Source: Deltaproteobacteria bacterium RIFCSPLOWO2_12_FULL_60_19 (GTDB lineage: Bacteria; Desulfobacterota; Binatia; UBA9968). Taken from it: a stretch of DNA of 64,000 nucleotides. Both the position numbers and the translations under genes were made by a program. The DNA is taken from positions 1 through 64,000 of the forward strand of contig MGSS01000037.1 in assembly GCA_001798595.1 (NCBI GenBank). The letters run 5' to 3'. Shown here in pieces: positions 35,804-44,867 of the stretch (within the stretch, counting starts at the first letter, position 1; each line of letters begins with the position of its first letter). The notes below the pieces were generated by a model. It made no database searches. It was not told the DNA's origin and saw only the letters and a list, made by a program, of their open reading frames with translations.

Positions 35804-38293
35804 ATGACTGAAGCCCAGTGGAACCTGGAAGGGCAAGAGACCAAGGAAGCGCAAGTGGAGATCCCCGATCTCCTGCCGCTGCTGCCGATCCGCGACATCG
35901 TCATCTATCCCTACATGATGCTGCCGCTGTTCGTCGGCCGGGACATGTCGATTCGCGCGGTGGAGGAGTCCCTCTCGCGCCAGCGGCTGATCTTTCTCGT
36001 GGCGCAGAAGAACTCGGCGGAGGACAACCCCGTGCCTAACGATATCTATCGCGTCGGCACCGTCGCCTCCATCATGCGCGTGCTCAAGCTGGCCGACGGC
36101 CGCGTCAAGATTCTCGTCCAGGGGCTGTCGAAGGGCGAACTGGAGAGCTATGTCCGCGAACAGCCGTTCTTCGAGGTCAAAATTCGCAAGGTCACCGAGA
36201 TCGCGTCGTCGGAGGTGTCGATCGAGGTCGAAGCCTTGATGCGCAACGTCAAGGAGAAGATCGAGCAAATCCTCAACCTCAAGAACCTGCCGCCCGAGAT
36301 CGTGATGGTCACCGACAACATCAGCGATCCCGGCGTGCTCGCCGACCTGGTCGCCTCCAATCTCCGCCTGAAGATCGAAGAGAGCCAGGCGATCCTGGAG
36401 ATCTTCGATCCGGTGGCGCGCCTAAAAAAAGTGAACGAGCTGCTTAGCCGCGAGCTTGAGCTCTCAACCGTGCAGGCGCGCATCCAGAACCAGGCCAAGG
36501 AGGAGATGAGCAAGACGCAGCGGGATTATTTCCTCCGCGAGCAGCTCAAGCAGATCCAGCAGGAGCTCGGCGAAGGGGATGAGCGGGCGGAAGAGGTCAA
36601 GGAGATCAAGAAACAGATCGAGAAAGCCAAAATGCCGGGGGAGGTCAAGCGGGAGGCCGACAAGCAGCTCAAGCGCCTGGAGCAGATGCACCCGGAATCT
36701 TCGGAGGCCTCCCTGGTGCGGACCTATCTCGACTGGCTGGTCGATCTCCCCTGGAGCAAGCGGACTAAAGACAACCTCAATATCAAGAAAGCGAAGTTGG
36801 TCCTCGACGAGGACCATTACAATCTGGAGAAGATCAAGGAGCGGATCCTCGAGTATCTCGCGGTCAACAAGCTAAAACGCAAGATCAAGGGGCCGATCCT
36901 CTGCTTCGTCGGACCGCCGGGAGTCGGCAAGACCTCGCTCGGAAAGTCGATCGCGCGCGCGCTCAGAAGGGGCTTCGTGCGCATCTCCCTTGGGGGCATC
37001 CGCGACGAGGCGGAGATCCGCGGCCACCGGCGCACCTACGTCGGCGCGCTGCCCGGAAGAATCATCCAGGGCATCAAGCAGGCCGGCTCCAACAACCCGG
37101 TTTTCATGCTCGATGAGATCGATAAAGTGGGAACCGATTTTCGCGGCGATCCTTCGGCCGCGCTGCTCGAGGTCCTCGACCCGGAGCAGAATAACGCCTT
37201 CAGCGACCACTATCTGAATCTGCCGTTCGATCTTTCCAATGTCCTGTTTATCTGCACCGCCAATTTGCTGGACCCGGTGCCGCCGGCGCTGGCCGATCGT
37301 ATGGAGGTACTCCAACTTTCCGGCTACACCAACGAGGAGAAGCTGGAGATCGCCCGCAAGTTCCTCGTTCCCAGGCAACTCAGCGACAACGGGATCTCGG
37401 AGAAATATCTGGAGCTCTCCGACGATGCGGTTCTGCGGATCATCGCTCAATACACCAAAGAGGCGGGGCTTAGAAACGTCGAGCGGGAGATCGCCTCGAT
37501 CTGTCGCAAGGTGGCGCGCCGGATCGCGGAGGGCAAAAAAGAGCTCACGCGCGTGACCCGCGCCAATCTCCATCTGTTCCTGGGCCCGCCGAAGTTCCTT
37601 CCCGAAACCGAGCAGGAGCAGCACGAGATCGGCGTCGCCACCGGTTTGGCGTGGACCAGCGCGGGCGGCGAGGTGCTCTATGTCGAAGCGTCGCTCTCCA
37701 AGGGTCGAGGAAATCTCACCCTGACAGGTCAACTGGGCGACGTGATGAAGGAATCCGCCCAGGCGGCGGTCAGCTATGCCCGCTCCCAGGCGAAACAACT
37801 CGGCATTGAGGAAGACTTCTATCAGAAGCTCGATATCCACATCCACGTGCCCGCCGGCGCCATTCCCAAAGACGGCCCTTCGGCCGGCATCACGATGGCG
37901 ACGGCGTTGATCTCGGCGCTGACGAAACGGCCGGTGAGTCGAGACGTCGCCATGACTGGCGAGATCACGCTGCGCGGCCACGTCTTGCCCGTAGGCGGTC
38001 TTAAAGAAAAAACGCTGGCGGCGTTCCGCGCCGGCGTCAAGACCATCGTCATCCCCGAGCGCTGCGAGAAAGACCTGGAGGAAATTCCCAAGCACCTCCG
38101 CCGCAAACTCAAGCTGATCGTGGCCAAAAACATGGGAGATGTCCTCAACGCGGCCCTGCTTCCCAAGGAGGCTCGACGGCCGTCCGCCGCTCTGAGCGCC
38201 GCGAAAAAACCACTTCACGGGAGAGGGCCCAAGCGGAAAGAGAAGCCGCTTGAGAAGGTTGGCCGGGTAGGCGTCGTGCCGCTCCGGGCGTAG
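35804..38293 (+). CDS. lon: ATP-dependent protease Lon
   Basis: The 829-residue protein has an N-terminal LAN domain starting with LLPLLPIRDIVIYPYM, a coiled middle region, AAA+ module with GPPGVGKTS and FMLDEIDKV, and the Ser-Lys protease (PKDGPSAGITMA with catalytic Ser, and LPVGGLKEKTLAA with Lys). The C-terminus carries a basic tail. It abuts thiL with no gap (stop followed directly by ATG). Confidence 0.96.
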   Translation: MTEAQWNLEGQETKEAQVEIPDLLPLLPIRDIVIYPYMMLPLFVGRDMSIRAVEESLSRQRLIFLVAQKNSAEDNPVPNDIYRVGTVASIMRVLKLADGRVKILVQGLSKGELESYVREQPFFEVKIRKVTEIASSEVSIEVEALMRNVKEKIEQILNLKNLPPEIVMVTDNISDPGVLADLVASNLRLKIEESQAILEIFDPVARLKKVNELLSRELELSTVQARIQNQAKEEMSKTQRDYFLREQLKQIQQELGEGDERAEEVKEIKKQIEKAKMPGEVKREADKQLKRLEQMHPESSEASLVRTYLDWLVDLPWSKRTKDNLNIKKAKLVLDEDHYNLEKIKERILEYLAVNKLKRKIKGPILCFVGPPGVGKTSLGKSIARALRRGFVRISLGGIRDEAEIRGHRRTYVGALPGRIIQGIKQAGSNNPVFMLDEIDKVGTDFRGDPSAALLEVLDPEQNNAFSDHYLNLPFDLSNVLFICTANLLDPVPPALADRMEVLQLSGYTNEEKLEIARKFLVPRQLSDNGISEKYLELSDDAVLRIIAQYTKEAGLRNVEREIASICRKVARRIAEGKKELTRVTRANLHLFLGPPKFLPETEQEQHEIGVATGLAWTSAGGEVLYVEASLSKGRGNLTLTGQLGDVMKESAQAAVSYARSQAKQLGIEEDFYQKLDIHIHVPAGAIPKDGPSAGITMATALISALTKRPVSRDVAMTGEITLRGHVLPVGGLKEKTLAAFRAGVKTIVIPERCEKDLEEIPKHLRRKLKLIVAKNMGDVLNAALLPKEARRPSAALSAAKKPLHGRGPKRKEKPLEKVGRVGVVPLRA

Positions 38294-39286
38294 ATGAAAT
38301 TAAGCAAAGTAGGGGAATTCGGCCTGATCGAAAGAATCAGCCGGGCCGCCCCCAAAGGCCGCGGCGTGCGCGTCGGGATCGGCGACGATGCGGCATGGCT
38401 GGACTCCAAGAACGAAAATCTCCTCCTCACCACCGATCTCCTCATCGAAGGAGTTCACTTCGACCTCAGTTGGACTTCGTTCTACGCGCTCGGCTACAAG
38501 ACACTCGCCGTGAACTTGAGCGACATCGCCGCGATGGGGGGCCGCCCCGCGTATCTCACCCTCTCTCTGGCCGTCCCGGTTGACTTTAGAGTCGAGGATG
38601 TAGAAGAATTTTACCGTGGGATTTTAAAGCTCGCCTCCCGAAACGGGGTGTCGCTCGTGGGAGGAGATACGAGCCGGGCCGACCGTCTGTATATCAGCGC
38701 CGCCCTGATCGGCCGCTGTCCGTGGGCGCCGGTCACGCGCGGCGGCGCCAAGCCGGGCGATGATATCTACGTCACCGGAACTTTAGGGGACTCCGCGCTG
38801 GGACTTGATTGCCTCAGAAAGAAAGACCGAAAACGAAGTAAGAAGGCTGCCGAATATCTCATCTCGCGCCACCGGTTCCCGACCGCCCGGCTGGAGGCGG
38901 GAGCACTCCTGGCGCGGGAAAGACTGGCGCGGGCGATGATCGACGTGAGCGACGGCTTGGTGCAGGATCTGTCCCATATCTGTAAAGCCAGCCGCGTTGG
39001 TGCGGTGATTTGGGAGGAAAGCGTGCCGCTTTCTCCAGCTTATAGAAGTCTCGCCGCGCGGCGCGGCACGCGCTACGCTTTAACCGGCGGCGAGGACTAC
39101 GAGCTGCTGTTCTGCGCTCGACCAAGAGACCGAGGCCGCCTGGAAAAAATCAAAGGCCGGTTGGGAGTCCCGATCGCGCGCATCGGCCGATGCCTGCGTG
39201 ACAGTCAAGGCGTAAAAGTCATCGACCGTTTTGGCAAGCCGCTCTCTTATCCGGTGACGGGCCACGACCATTTTAGGGTAAGCTAA
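38294..39286 (+). CDS. thiL: Thiamine-monophosphate kinase
   Basis: Makes thiamine diphosphate from the monophosphate. The 330-residue PurM-like protein has GIGDDAAWL, TTDLLIEGVHFDL, LSDIAAMGG, SLVGGDTSRAD, MIDVSDGLVQDL and LTGGEDYELLF, all standard ThiL motifs. It starts immediately after the lon stop codon, so it depends on lon transcription or reinitiation. Confidence 0.93.
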   Translation: MKLSKVGEFGLIERISRAAPKGRGVRVGIGDDAAWLDSKNENLLLTTDLLIEGVHFDLSWTSFYALGYKTLAVNLSDIAAMGGRPAYLTLSLAVPVDFRVEDVEEFYRGILKLASRNGVSLVGGDTSRADRLYISAALIGRCPWAPVTRGGAKPGDDIYVTGTLGDSALGLDCLRKKDRKRSKKAAEYLISRHRFPTARLEAGALLARERLARAMIDVSDGLVQDLSHICKASRVGAVIWEESVPLSPAYRSLAARRGTRYALTGGEDYELLFCARPRDRGRLEKIKGRLGVPIARIGRCLRDSQGVKVIDRFGKPLSYPVTGHDHFRVS

Positions 39287-39325
39287 CCGCTTGGTTTATT
39301 GAGGCTGAAGCATGACACCGTGCCG

Positions 39326-39472
39326 ATCGAGGGGGCGAGTCACGACGGGCGAGGGCACCGAACGCGAAGGTTGCCTAAAGGTAGTGCCCTATTGCCCTCG
39401 ACCGGAGGGGCTCGTCCCCGAGAACGCGAATACTCCGACCTAGTCTGTAATCTACCTTACGCAAGCAACCCT
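39326..39472 (+). promoter_or_regulatory. Structured leader candidate upstream of larB (hairpin plus possible pseudoknot)
   Basis: CGAGGGCAC (39350-39358) can pair with GTGCCC (39384-39389) or TGCCCTCG (39393-39400). The hairpin's loop contains GGTTGC (39369-39374) and AAGGTAG (39378-39384), which are complementary to GCAACC (39465-39470) and CTACCTT (39452-39458) further down. A loop-to-downstream pairing of 13 bp is a pseudoknot-like or mutually exclusive arrangement, ending 26 bases before the larB ATG. No known riboswitch class is recognised. Confidence 0.35.
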
Positions 39473-39498
39473 CCGTCGAAACGACAGGAAACCCGGAC

Positions 39499-40248
39499 AT
39501 GGACGCTGACTTGCTGGCACAACTGCTAGAGAGGGTTCGGCAGGGCAGGGTCTCGGTGAAGCGGGCGCTCGATCGCCTGCGCCATCTTCCCTTCGAAGAT
39601 CTGGGCTTCGCCAAGGTGGATCACCACCGCTCGCTCCGTCAGGGATTTCCTGAAGTCATCATGGGCCAGGGAAAAAGCGCGGCGGACATCGCCGCCATCG
39701 CCCGCACAATGCGCCGGCGGCGCGCCAACGTGTTGATTACCCGCCTTTCCTCCGAAAAGATGGCTCAGATGAAAAAATCCCTGAGAGGCTTTCGCTACCA
39801 TCCGCGAGCCGGGGCCGCCACCTGGAGCCGAGGGAACATCCGAATACGCGGTCGCGGAACGATCCTGGTCGTTTGCGCCGGCACCTCGGACATTCACGTC
39901 GCCGAGGAGGCCGCGCTCACGGCGGAGATGACGGGCAATCGGGTAGAGCGGCTCTACGACGTCGGTGTGGCGGGGTTGCACCGGTTATTGGATAACCGCG
40001 CCAAACTATTTTCCGCCGCAGTGTTGATCGTCGTGGCGGGCATGGAAGGGGCGCTGCCGAGTGTGGTGGCCGGCCTGGTCGACAAACCGGTTATCGCGGT
40101 GCCGACCAGCGTGGGCTACGGCGCAAGTTTCCACGGCCTAGCCGCGCTTTTAGGCATGCTCAATTCCTGCGCCGCGGGAGTGATCGTGGTCAATATCGAC
40201 AACGGCTTCGGGGCGGGCTTTGCAGCGAGCCTCATCAATCGGGTATAA
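39499..40248 (+). CDS. larB: Nickel pincer cofactor biosynthesis protein LarB
   Basis: LarB carboxylates and hydrolyses nicotinic acid adenine dinucleotide, the first step toward the nickel-pincer nucleotide of lactate racemase-type enzymes. The 249-residue protein has a PurE-like core: [45 protein letters not shown] and [13 protein letters not shown]. The start [16 protein letters not shown] fits the family. larC and larE are not in the window, so the pathway must be completed elsewhere, or LarB serves another use. Confidence 0.88.
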   Translation: MDADLLAQLLERVRQGRVSVKRALDRLRHLPFEDLGFAKVDHHRSLRQGFPEVIMGQGKSAADIAAIARTMRRRRANVLITRLSSEKMAQMKKSLRGFRYHPRAGAATWSRGNIRIRGRGTILVVCAGTSDIHVAEEAALTAEMTGNRVERLYDVGVAGLHRLLDNRAKLFSAAVLIVVAGMEGALPSVVAGLVDKPVIAVPTSVGYGASFHGLAALLGMLNSCAAGVIVVNIDNGFGAGFAASLINRV

Positions 40249-40258
40249 GTAGCATACC

Positions 40259-40570
40259 ATGCAGTGCTCCCACTGTGGCCGAGAGGTGAGCGAGACACGG
40301 CATACTCAGAAGGGATACCGCTTGGATTACTATGTCCTCCACACCGGACACGCCGAGAGGGTCTTTATCAAGAACCCCAAGGACGACCTGGTTACGCTCC
40401 ACTACCTCAAGCTCAGCCAACCCGTGGATATTCTAAGCTGCGCTCAATGCTACGAGAGACCCGAGATCAGAAAACGCCTGGATGACGACTTTGACGGGCT
40501 CCGGTCTATCTTGGATGCGGAGCCGGTGAAAAATCGGGGGGAGAATCAGCTCGAGAACTGCCATGGCTAA
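40259..40570 (+). CDS. Small zinc-ribbon protein of unknown function
   Basis: The 103-residue protein begins MQCSHCGREVSETRHT and has a second Cys pair CAQC about 60 residues later, a split zinc-ribbon. It contains HYLKLSQPVDILSC and an acidic C-terminal half. It lies 10 bases after larB and overlaps the archease gene by 8 bases, indicating one operon. The function is not recognised. Confidence 0.6.
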   Translation: MQCSHCGREVSETRHTQKGYRLDYYVLHTGHAERVFIKNPKDDLVTLHYLKLSQPVDILSCAQCYERPEIRKRLDDDFDGLRSILDAEPVKNRGENQLENCHG

Positions 40571-40988
40571 CGATCAAAGATACCGCACCTTCAATCGCTC
40601 GTCGGACCTCGCCGTCAAGATCTTCGGCAAGACTCAAGCCGAGCTTTTCGCCAACTCCGCCTTCGCCCTCTTCGACATCATGACGGACGTGAAAACGATC
40701 GACCTCCACGATCATCTCCCCCTCGAAGTGGAAGGAGCGGACCGCGACGACCTGATGGTCAATTGGATGCGCGAGCTGCTCTACCTCTATCAGGGGAGCG
40801 GCTATCTGTTGAAGGAATTCCAGGTCCACGAGGTGAAGGACAACTACATCCGCGGCGAGGTGCGCGGCGAGAAATTCGACCCCGACCGCCACGAGATCCA
40901 GCGTGAGATTCGCGCCGTCGTCCCGCACCACGGCCGGATGGAGAAGACCGGCGATCGATGGACGGCTCAAGTAGTGTTGGAACTCTAA
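40563..40988 (+). CDS. Archease-like protein
   Basis: Archease activates the RNA ligase RtcB. The 141-residue protein matches the fold order: SSDLAVKIFGKTQAELFANSA, then DDLMVNWMRELLYLYQ, IRGEVRGEKFD and a closing strand. Several usual residues differ: the DHTAD start motif is RSSD, the KAVTYH motif is RAVVPHH, and the final Asp is Glu. It may be a divergent or re-purposed archease. No rtcB gene is in the window. Confidence 0.72.
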   Translation: MANDQRYRTFNRSSDLAVKIFGKTQAELFANSAFALFDIMTDVKTIDLHDHLPLEVEGADRDDLMVNWMRELLYLYQGSGYLLKEFQVHEVKDNYIRGEVRGEKFDPDRHEIQREIRAVVPHHGRMEKTGDRWTAQVVLEL

Positions 40989-40995
40989 AAGCGCT

Positions 40996-42396
40996 ATGAC
41001 GCAGCCAACTGCAACCGAGTACGAAGGCACGGCCTTGGTGGCCGATCCGATTCATCGCTACATCCAGTTCACCGTGCCGGTGACCAAGGGGGAGGTGACG
41101 GAGAAGCACATCATCGACTCACCCTGGATGCAACGACTCCGCTATATCTACCAGCTCCAGGGCGCCCGTTGGGTCTACCCCTCGGCGGAACACAGCCGCT
41201 TCCAGCATTCCGTCGGCGCGATGCATCTGGCCGGCGAGTTCGCCAAGCACCTCTATCCCTCGCTCCGCCAGGTGTTGGGGAGCGAATGTCCCTCGCTCCC
41301 GTTGGTCGAAGCCTACATGCGGATCACCGGCCTGCTCCACGACGTGGGTCACGGGCCGTTCGGCCATTTCTTCGATGACAACTTTTTGATCGACTTCAAG
41401 ATCACCCACGAGGACCTGGGCCAGGCAATCATCCAAAAACATCTCGGCGAGTTAATCGAGCAACTGCGGCGCAGCCCCAGCGGCCCGTTTGCCTCGGGCG
41501 AAGAGCTTAAGCCGGAAGAGATCGCCTTTCCGATCAAGAAAGACGGCAAGGAAGACCAGCAGAAGCCCCGCTGGGTGAGGCTCCTTCAGCCGCTGACCAA
41601 CGGCATCTTCACCTTCGACAATCTCGACTACGTGTCGCGCGACTCCTACATGTGCGGCGTGGCGGTCGGCCCGATCGACCGCGAGCGGCTGATCCACTAC
41701 ACTTTTTTCTCGCCCAAAGGGCTCACGCTGCACAAGGCGGGAAACGCCGCGCTCACCATGTTCCTCAACACGCGGCTCTATCTTTACACCAACGTCTACT
41801 ACCACCGCACGACGCGGGCCATCGACCTCCACCTGCGCGAGCTGTTTCCCGAAACGATGAAGCTCATCTTTCCCGGCAACCCGCTGGAGCACATGGAACA
41901 GTATCTGCGCCTGACCGATTGGTCGCTGCTCGAAGAGGTCGCCCGCTGGCGGCGCGGCAACGCGCACGTCGAGCTGGCGCGCGAGTGGGGCAGGATCTGC
42001 GACCGGGACATCAAATGGAAAATGGCTTACGATCGCACGCTGTCGCTGAACGAGCTGCGCTACGGCACGGCGCTGGTCCAGGACTCCGACTGGGAGAAGC
42101 GCATCCGCGCGGCGCTGCCGGCCTCGGCCGCCGATCTGGTTTTCCGCGTCGATACGGCGACGCAGGACCCGCGCCCGGAAAACCCCTTCGCCATGGGCAA
42201 GAAGCAGATCCACATCTACGACCCGTCGACGGGCGAGATCACCAAAGAATCCCTCTCCGAGCTGTTTGAGTTCATCCCTTCCAAGGTCGTCCAGTACCGG
42301 GTCTTCGCCCTCGACCACGAAAACGACCAACTGCTGGCGGAAGTCGCCGAAGCGGCGCTCAAAGGCGCCGCCCCGGCGGTGACAACGAGCGTGTGA
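40996..42396 (+). CDS. HD-domain phosphohydrolase (SAMHD1/dGTPase-like)
   Basis: The 466-residue protein has the HD metal site: His in SRFQHSVGAMHLA, HD in GLLHDVGHGPFGH, and a later Asp in FTFDNLDYVSRD. The order resembles the YwfO/SAMHD1-like deoxynucleotide triphosphohydrolases rather than signalling HD-GYP proteins. The start DPIHRYIQFTVP and SPWMQRLRYIYQLQG are typical of that group. It lies 8 bases after the archease gene. The substrate is unproven. Confidence 0.82.
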   Translation: MTQPTATEYEGTALVADPIHRYIQFTVPVTKGEVTEKHIIDSPWMQRLRYIYQLQGARWVYPSAEHSRFQHSVGAMHLAGEFAKHLYPSLRQVLGSECPSLPLVEAYMRITGLLHDVGHGPFGHFFDDNFLIDFKITHEDLGQAIIQKHLGELIEQLRRSPSGPFASGEELKPEEIAFPIKKDGKEDQQKPRWVRLLQPLTNGIFTFDNLDYVSRDSYMCGVAVGPIDRERLIHYTFFSPKGLTLHKAGNAALTMFLNTRLYLYTNVYYHRTTRAIDLHLRELFPETMKLIFPGNPLEHMEQYLRLTDWSLLEEVARWRRGNAHVELAREWGRICDRDIKWKMAYDRTLSLNELRYGTALVQDSDWEKRIRAALPASAADLVFRVDTATQDPRPENPFAMGKKQIHIYDPSTGEITKESLSELFEFIPSKVVQYRVFALDHENDQLLAEVAEAALKGAAPAVTTSV

Positions 42397-42428
42397 CAGG
42401 TGTACGCCGTTTCGAAAGCTCAAGCCCC

Positions 42429-43613
42429 ATGGCAAAAATCCCCATCGTAGATCTCAACGCCCAGTATCAAAATATCCGCGACGAACTCCGTCGCGCGATT
42501 GACGGCGTGCTGGAATCGCAGCGGTTTATCCTGGGGGTCGAGGTCGAGCGGTTTGAAAAAGAAGCGGCGGCCTTTCTCGGTTGCCGCGACGCGATCGGCG
42601 TCGCCTCGGGCAGCGACGCGCTCCTGCTCGCGCTCATGGCGCTCGGCATCGGCCCTCGCGACGGAGTTTTGGTTCCGACTTTCACCTTCTTCGCCACGGC
42701 ATCCGCCGTTGCGCATCTGGGCGCAACGCCTGTGTTCGTCGATATTGAGCCTGAGAGTTATCTCATCAGCAACGAGCGAGTTGAGGCCGTCGTGAAAGAA
42801 CGCTGCCTGATCGACGGCGAAGGGCTCGTGGAGAAGAAAAACGGCGTGCGCATCAGAGCGATTCTGCCGGTTCATCTTTTCGGCGAGGTCTGTGCGATGA
42901 GCGAGCTCGTGCCGTTAGCGGCGAAATATCGCCTGCGCGTGGTGGAGGATGTCGCCCAAGCTTTCGGCGCGCGGGTGGGGCTAACTGGCGGCGCCAAAGC
43001 CGCCGGCGCGATCGGCGACCTCGGATGCTTTTCATTTTTTCCGACGAAAAATCTGGGTGGCATCGGCGACGGGGGGCTGATTGTGACCGACCAAGCGGAG
43101 TTGGCGGAAAGGTTAAGGATGCTGCGCGTCCACGGAGAGAGCGCCAAATACACGCATCAGCTGATCGGCCTCAACTCGCGCCTGGACGCGATCCAGGCCG
43201 CGGTCCTCAGCGTCAAGCTCCGCCATCTGGATCGCTGGTGTACGGAGAGAGTCGAGCGCGCGCGCCGCTATCACGAGCTCTTCGTCGCAACCGGACTGAT
43301 CGGCAAGGAAGTCGTTCGGCTCCCCGCCGCTGTAAATGGAACATCCCACGTCTTCAACTACTACGTAATCCGAGTCCGGCGGCGGGACGAACTCAGAACT
43401 TTTCTAGCAGAGCAGGGCGTCCAGACTGAAGTTTATTATCCTCTGCCCCTTCATTTGCAGCCCTGCTTCGCTTATCTCGGCTATCGCAAAGGCGACCTCC
43501 CCAACTCCGAGCGCGCCGCCGCCGAAGTCCTCGCCCTGCCGCTCTATCCGGAGCTGACCGCCGAGCAGCAACAGACCGTGGTTCAGCAGATCGCTGAGTT
43601 CTACCGCAAGTAG
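42429..43613 (+). CDS. DegT/DnrJ/EryC1-type sugar aminotransferase
   Basis: PLP-dependent transamination of nucleotide-linked keto-sugars is the family role. The 394-residue protein begins MAKIPIVDLNAQYQNI and shows VASGSDALLLAL, VEDVAQAFGA and the Schiff-base Lys in FFPTKNLGGIGDGG. I chose the ATG at 42429 from the family start; an in-frame GTG at 42393 overlaps the upstream stop (GTGTGA) and is possible. No sugar dehydratase lies next to it, so the product is unknown; gmhA downstream suggests envelope sugar metabolism. Confidence 0.86.
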   Translation: MAKIPIVDLNAQYQNIRDELRRAIDGVLESQRFILGVEVERFEKEAAAFLGCRDAIGVASGSDALLLALMALGIGPRDGVLVPTFTFFATASAVAHLGATPVFVDIEPESYLISNERVEAVVKERCLIDGEGLVEKKNGVRIRAILPVHLFGEVCAMSELVPLAAKYRLRVVEDVAQAFGARVGLTGGAKAAGAIGDLGCFSFFPTKNLGGIGDGGLIVTDQAELAERLRMLRVHGESAKYTHQLIGLNSRLDAIQAAVLSVKLRHLDRWCTERVERARRYHELFVATGLIGKEVVRLPAAVNGTSHVFNYYVIRVRRRDELRTFLAEQGVQTEVYYPLPLHLQPCFAYLGYRKGDLPNSERAAAEVLALPLYPELTAEQQQTVVQQIAEFYRK

Positions 43614-43622
43614 CCTCGCTTT

Positions 43623-43689
43623 ACCCCGTACCACGCTTCCCGACGATAAGCGCCGCAAAGCCGACAGCGGCGACTACGTGGTACGGGGT
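43623..43689. repeat. Long inverted repeat with 13-bp arms
   Basis: ACCCCGTACCACG (43623-43635) and CGTGGTACGGGGT (43677-43689) are perfect reverse complements with a 41-base loop that itself can fold (GCCGC ... GCGGC). It starts 10 bases after the aminotransferase stop. Without a T-run it is not a typical terminator; it may be a small palindromic element. Confidence 0.55.
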
Positions 43690-43748
43690 TTACCGCTCTT
43701 CCTCCGTGTGGTAGAAAGTTTGAATCTATTCGTTTTCAGGGAGAGATC

Positions 43749-44867
43749 ATGGCAAAAGCGGCAGAGCAAAAGACAGCCACCGTCGATGAGGGCGGCAAGA
43801 CAAGCTACGAGAAGTGGGTCGAAGGGGAAGGAATCCCCGTCATCAAGACCTTCTTCGTCGACGACATCCGCGCGGTCAAGCTCGAGCCGTGGGGACGCAA
43901 AGGCGGCATGGGCGCGTTTTTGCAAATGGAAGGCGCGGGGCAGGTTAACAACTGCTATATCGCCGAGATTCCGCCGGGAAAAAGTCTCAAGCCGCAGCGC
44001 CATCTGTTTGAAGAGACGATCTACGTCGTCAGCGGCCAGGGTGCTACGACGGTGTGGAACGACGAGAATCGAAAGCAGACCTTCGAGTGGCAGGCGGGCT
44101 CGCTTTTCTCTCCGCCGCTCAACGCCTGGCACCAGCACTTCAACGGCAGCGGCAGCCAGCCGGCGCGCTACCTGGCCGTCACCACCGCGCCGACGATGAT
44201 CAACCTGCTGCACAACCTGGACTTCATCTTCAATAACGACTTTGCTTTTCAAGACCGCTTCGACGCCCGCGAAGGCTATTTCAACGGCAAGGGCGTGCAC
44301 TTTCCCGGCGAATACGAGGGCTTCCGGTTCAACGGCAACGTCTGGGAGACCAACTTTGTGCCCGACACGCGCGGCTTTAAACTGATGGAGTACAATGTGC
44401 GCGGCGCCGGAGGGCGAAACATAAAGTTCGAGCTTTCCGACAACACCACGGCCTGCCACATCTCCGAGTTTCCCGTCGGCACCTACAAAAAGGCCCACCG
44501 CCACGGTCCCGGGGCGCACGTCATCATCTTGGGCGGCACGGGTTACTCTCTCATCTGGCCGGACGGGGAGCCGATCAAGCGCTACGATTGGCGCGAGGGC
44601 AGCATGGTCGTGCCGCCGGAGAACTGGTGGCACCAGCACTTCAACACGGGGAAAGAGCCGGCGCGCTACCTCGCGCTGCGCGCCTTCGGCAGCAAGAAAC
44701 ACCGCGGGGCCGGCAAGGGATACAAAAGCTCGGTCGATCGAAAAAAGGGCGGCAACCAGATCGAGTACGAAGACGAGGATCTGATCGTGCGGCGGATGTT
44801 CGAGGAGGCGCTGGCGCGCGAAGGCATGGAGAGCCGGATGCAGCCCCACTACGAAAAAAACAAATGA
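43749..44867 (+). CDS. Bicupin protein of unknown substrate
   Basis: The 372-residue protein has two cupin domains: the first with RHLFEETIYVVSGQG and WHQHFNG, the second with AHRHGPGAHVIILGGTG and WWHQHFN. Metal ligands are present in both. It is not gentisate-dioxygenase-like, and differs from the bicupin at 20294. Proteins of this type are often loosely annotated as cupin or ethanolamine-ammonia-lyase activating, which I do not adopt. Its stop overlaps the gmhA start (ATGA), hinting at coupled production. Confidence 0.72.
   Translation: MAKAAEQKTATVDEGGKTSYEKWVEGEGIPVIKTFFVDDIRAVKLEPWGRKGGMGAFLQMEGAGQVNNCYIAEIPPGKSLKPQRHLFEETIYVVSGQGATTVWNDENRKQTFEWQAGSLFSPPLNAWHQHFNGSGSQPARYLAVTTAPTMINLLHNLDFIFNNDFAFQDRFDAREGYFNGKGVHFPGEYEGFRFNGNVWETNFVPDTRGFKLMEYNVRGAGGRNIKFELSDNTTACHISEFPVGTYKKAHRHGPGAHVIILGGTGYSLIWPDGEPIKRYDWREGSMVVPPENWWHQHFNTGKEPARYLALRAFGSKKHRGAGKGYKSSVDRKKGGNQIEYEDEDLIVRRMFEEALAREGMESRMQPHYEKNK

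Noticed and set aside
36872..38218. 448-codon open frame on the minus strand opposite lon
   Set aside because: It is a GC-rich antisense shadow of lon: low-complexity Arg/Asp composition, no domains, and lon has full family motifs.
39287..39498. NiCo riboswitch upstream of larB
   Set aside because: The four-way-junction pattern of the NiCo class could not be recognised; the region is listed only as an unclassified structured leader.
43674..44849. 391-codon frame on the minus strand opposite the bicupin gene
   Set aside because: It is the reverse shadow of the cupin gene, which keeps both metal-binding motifs.
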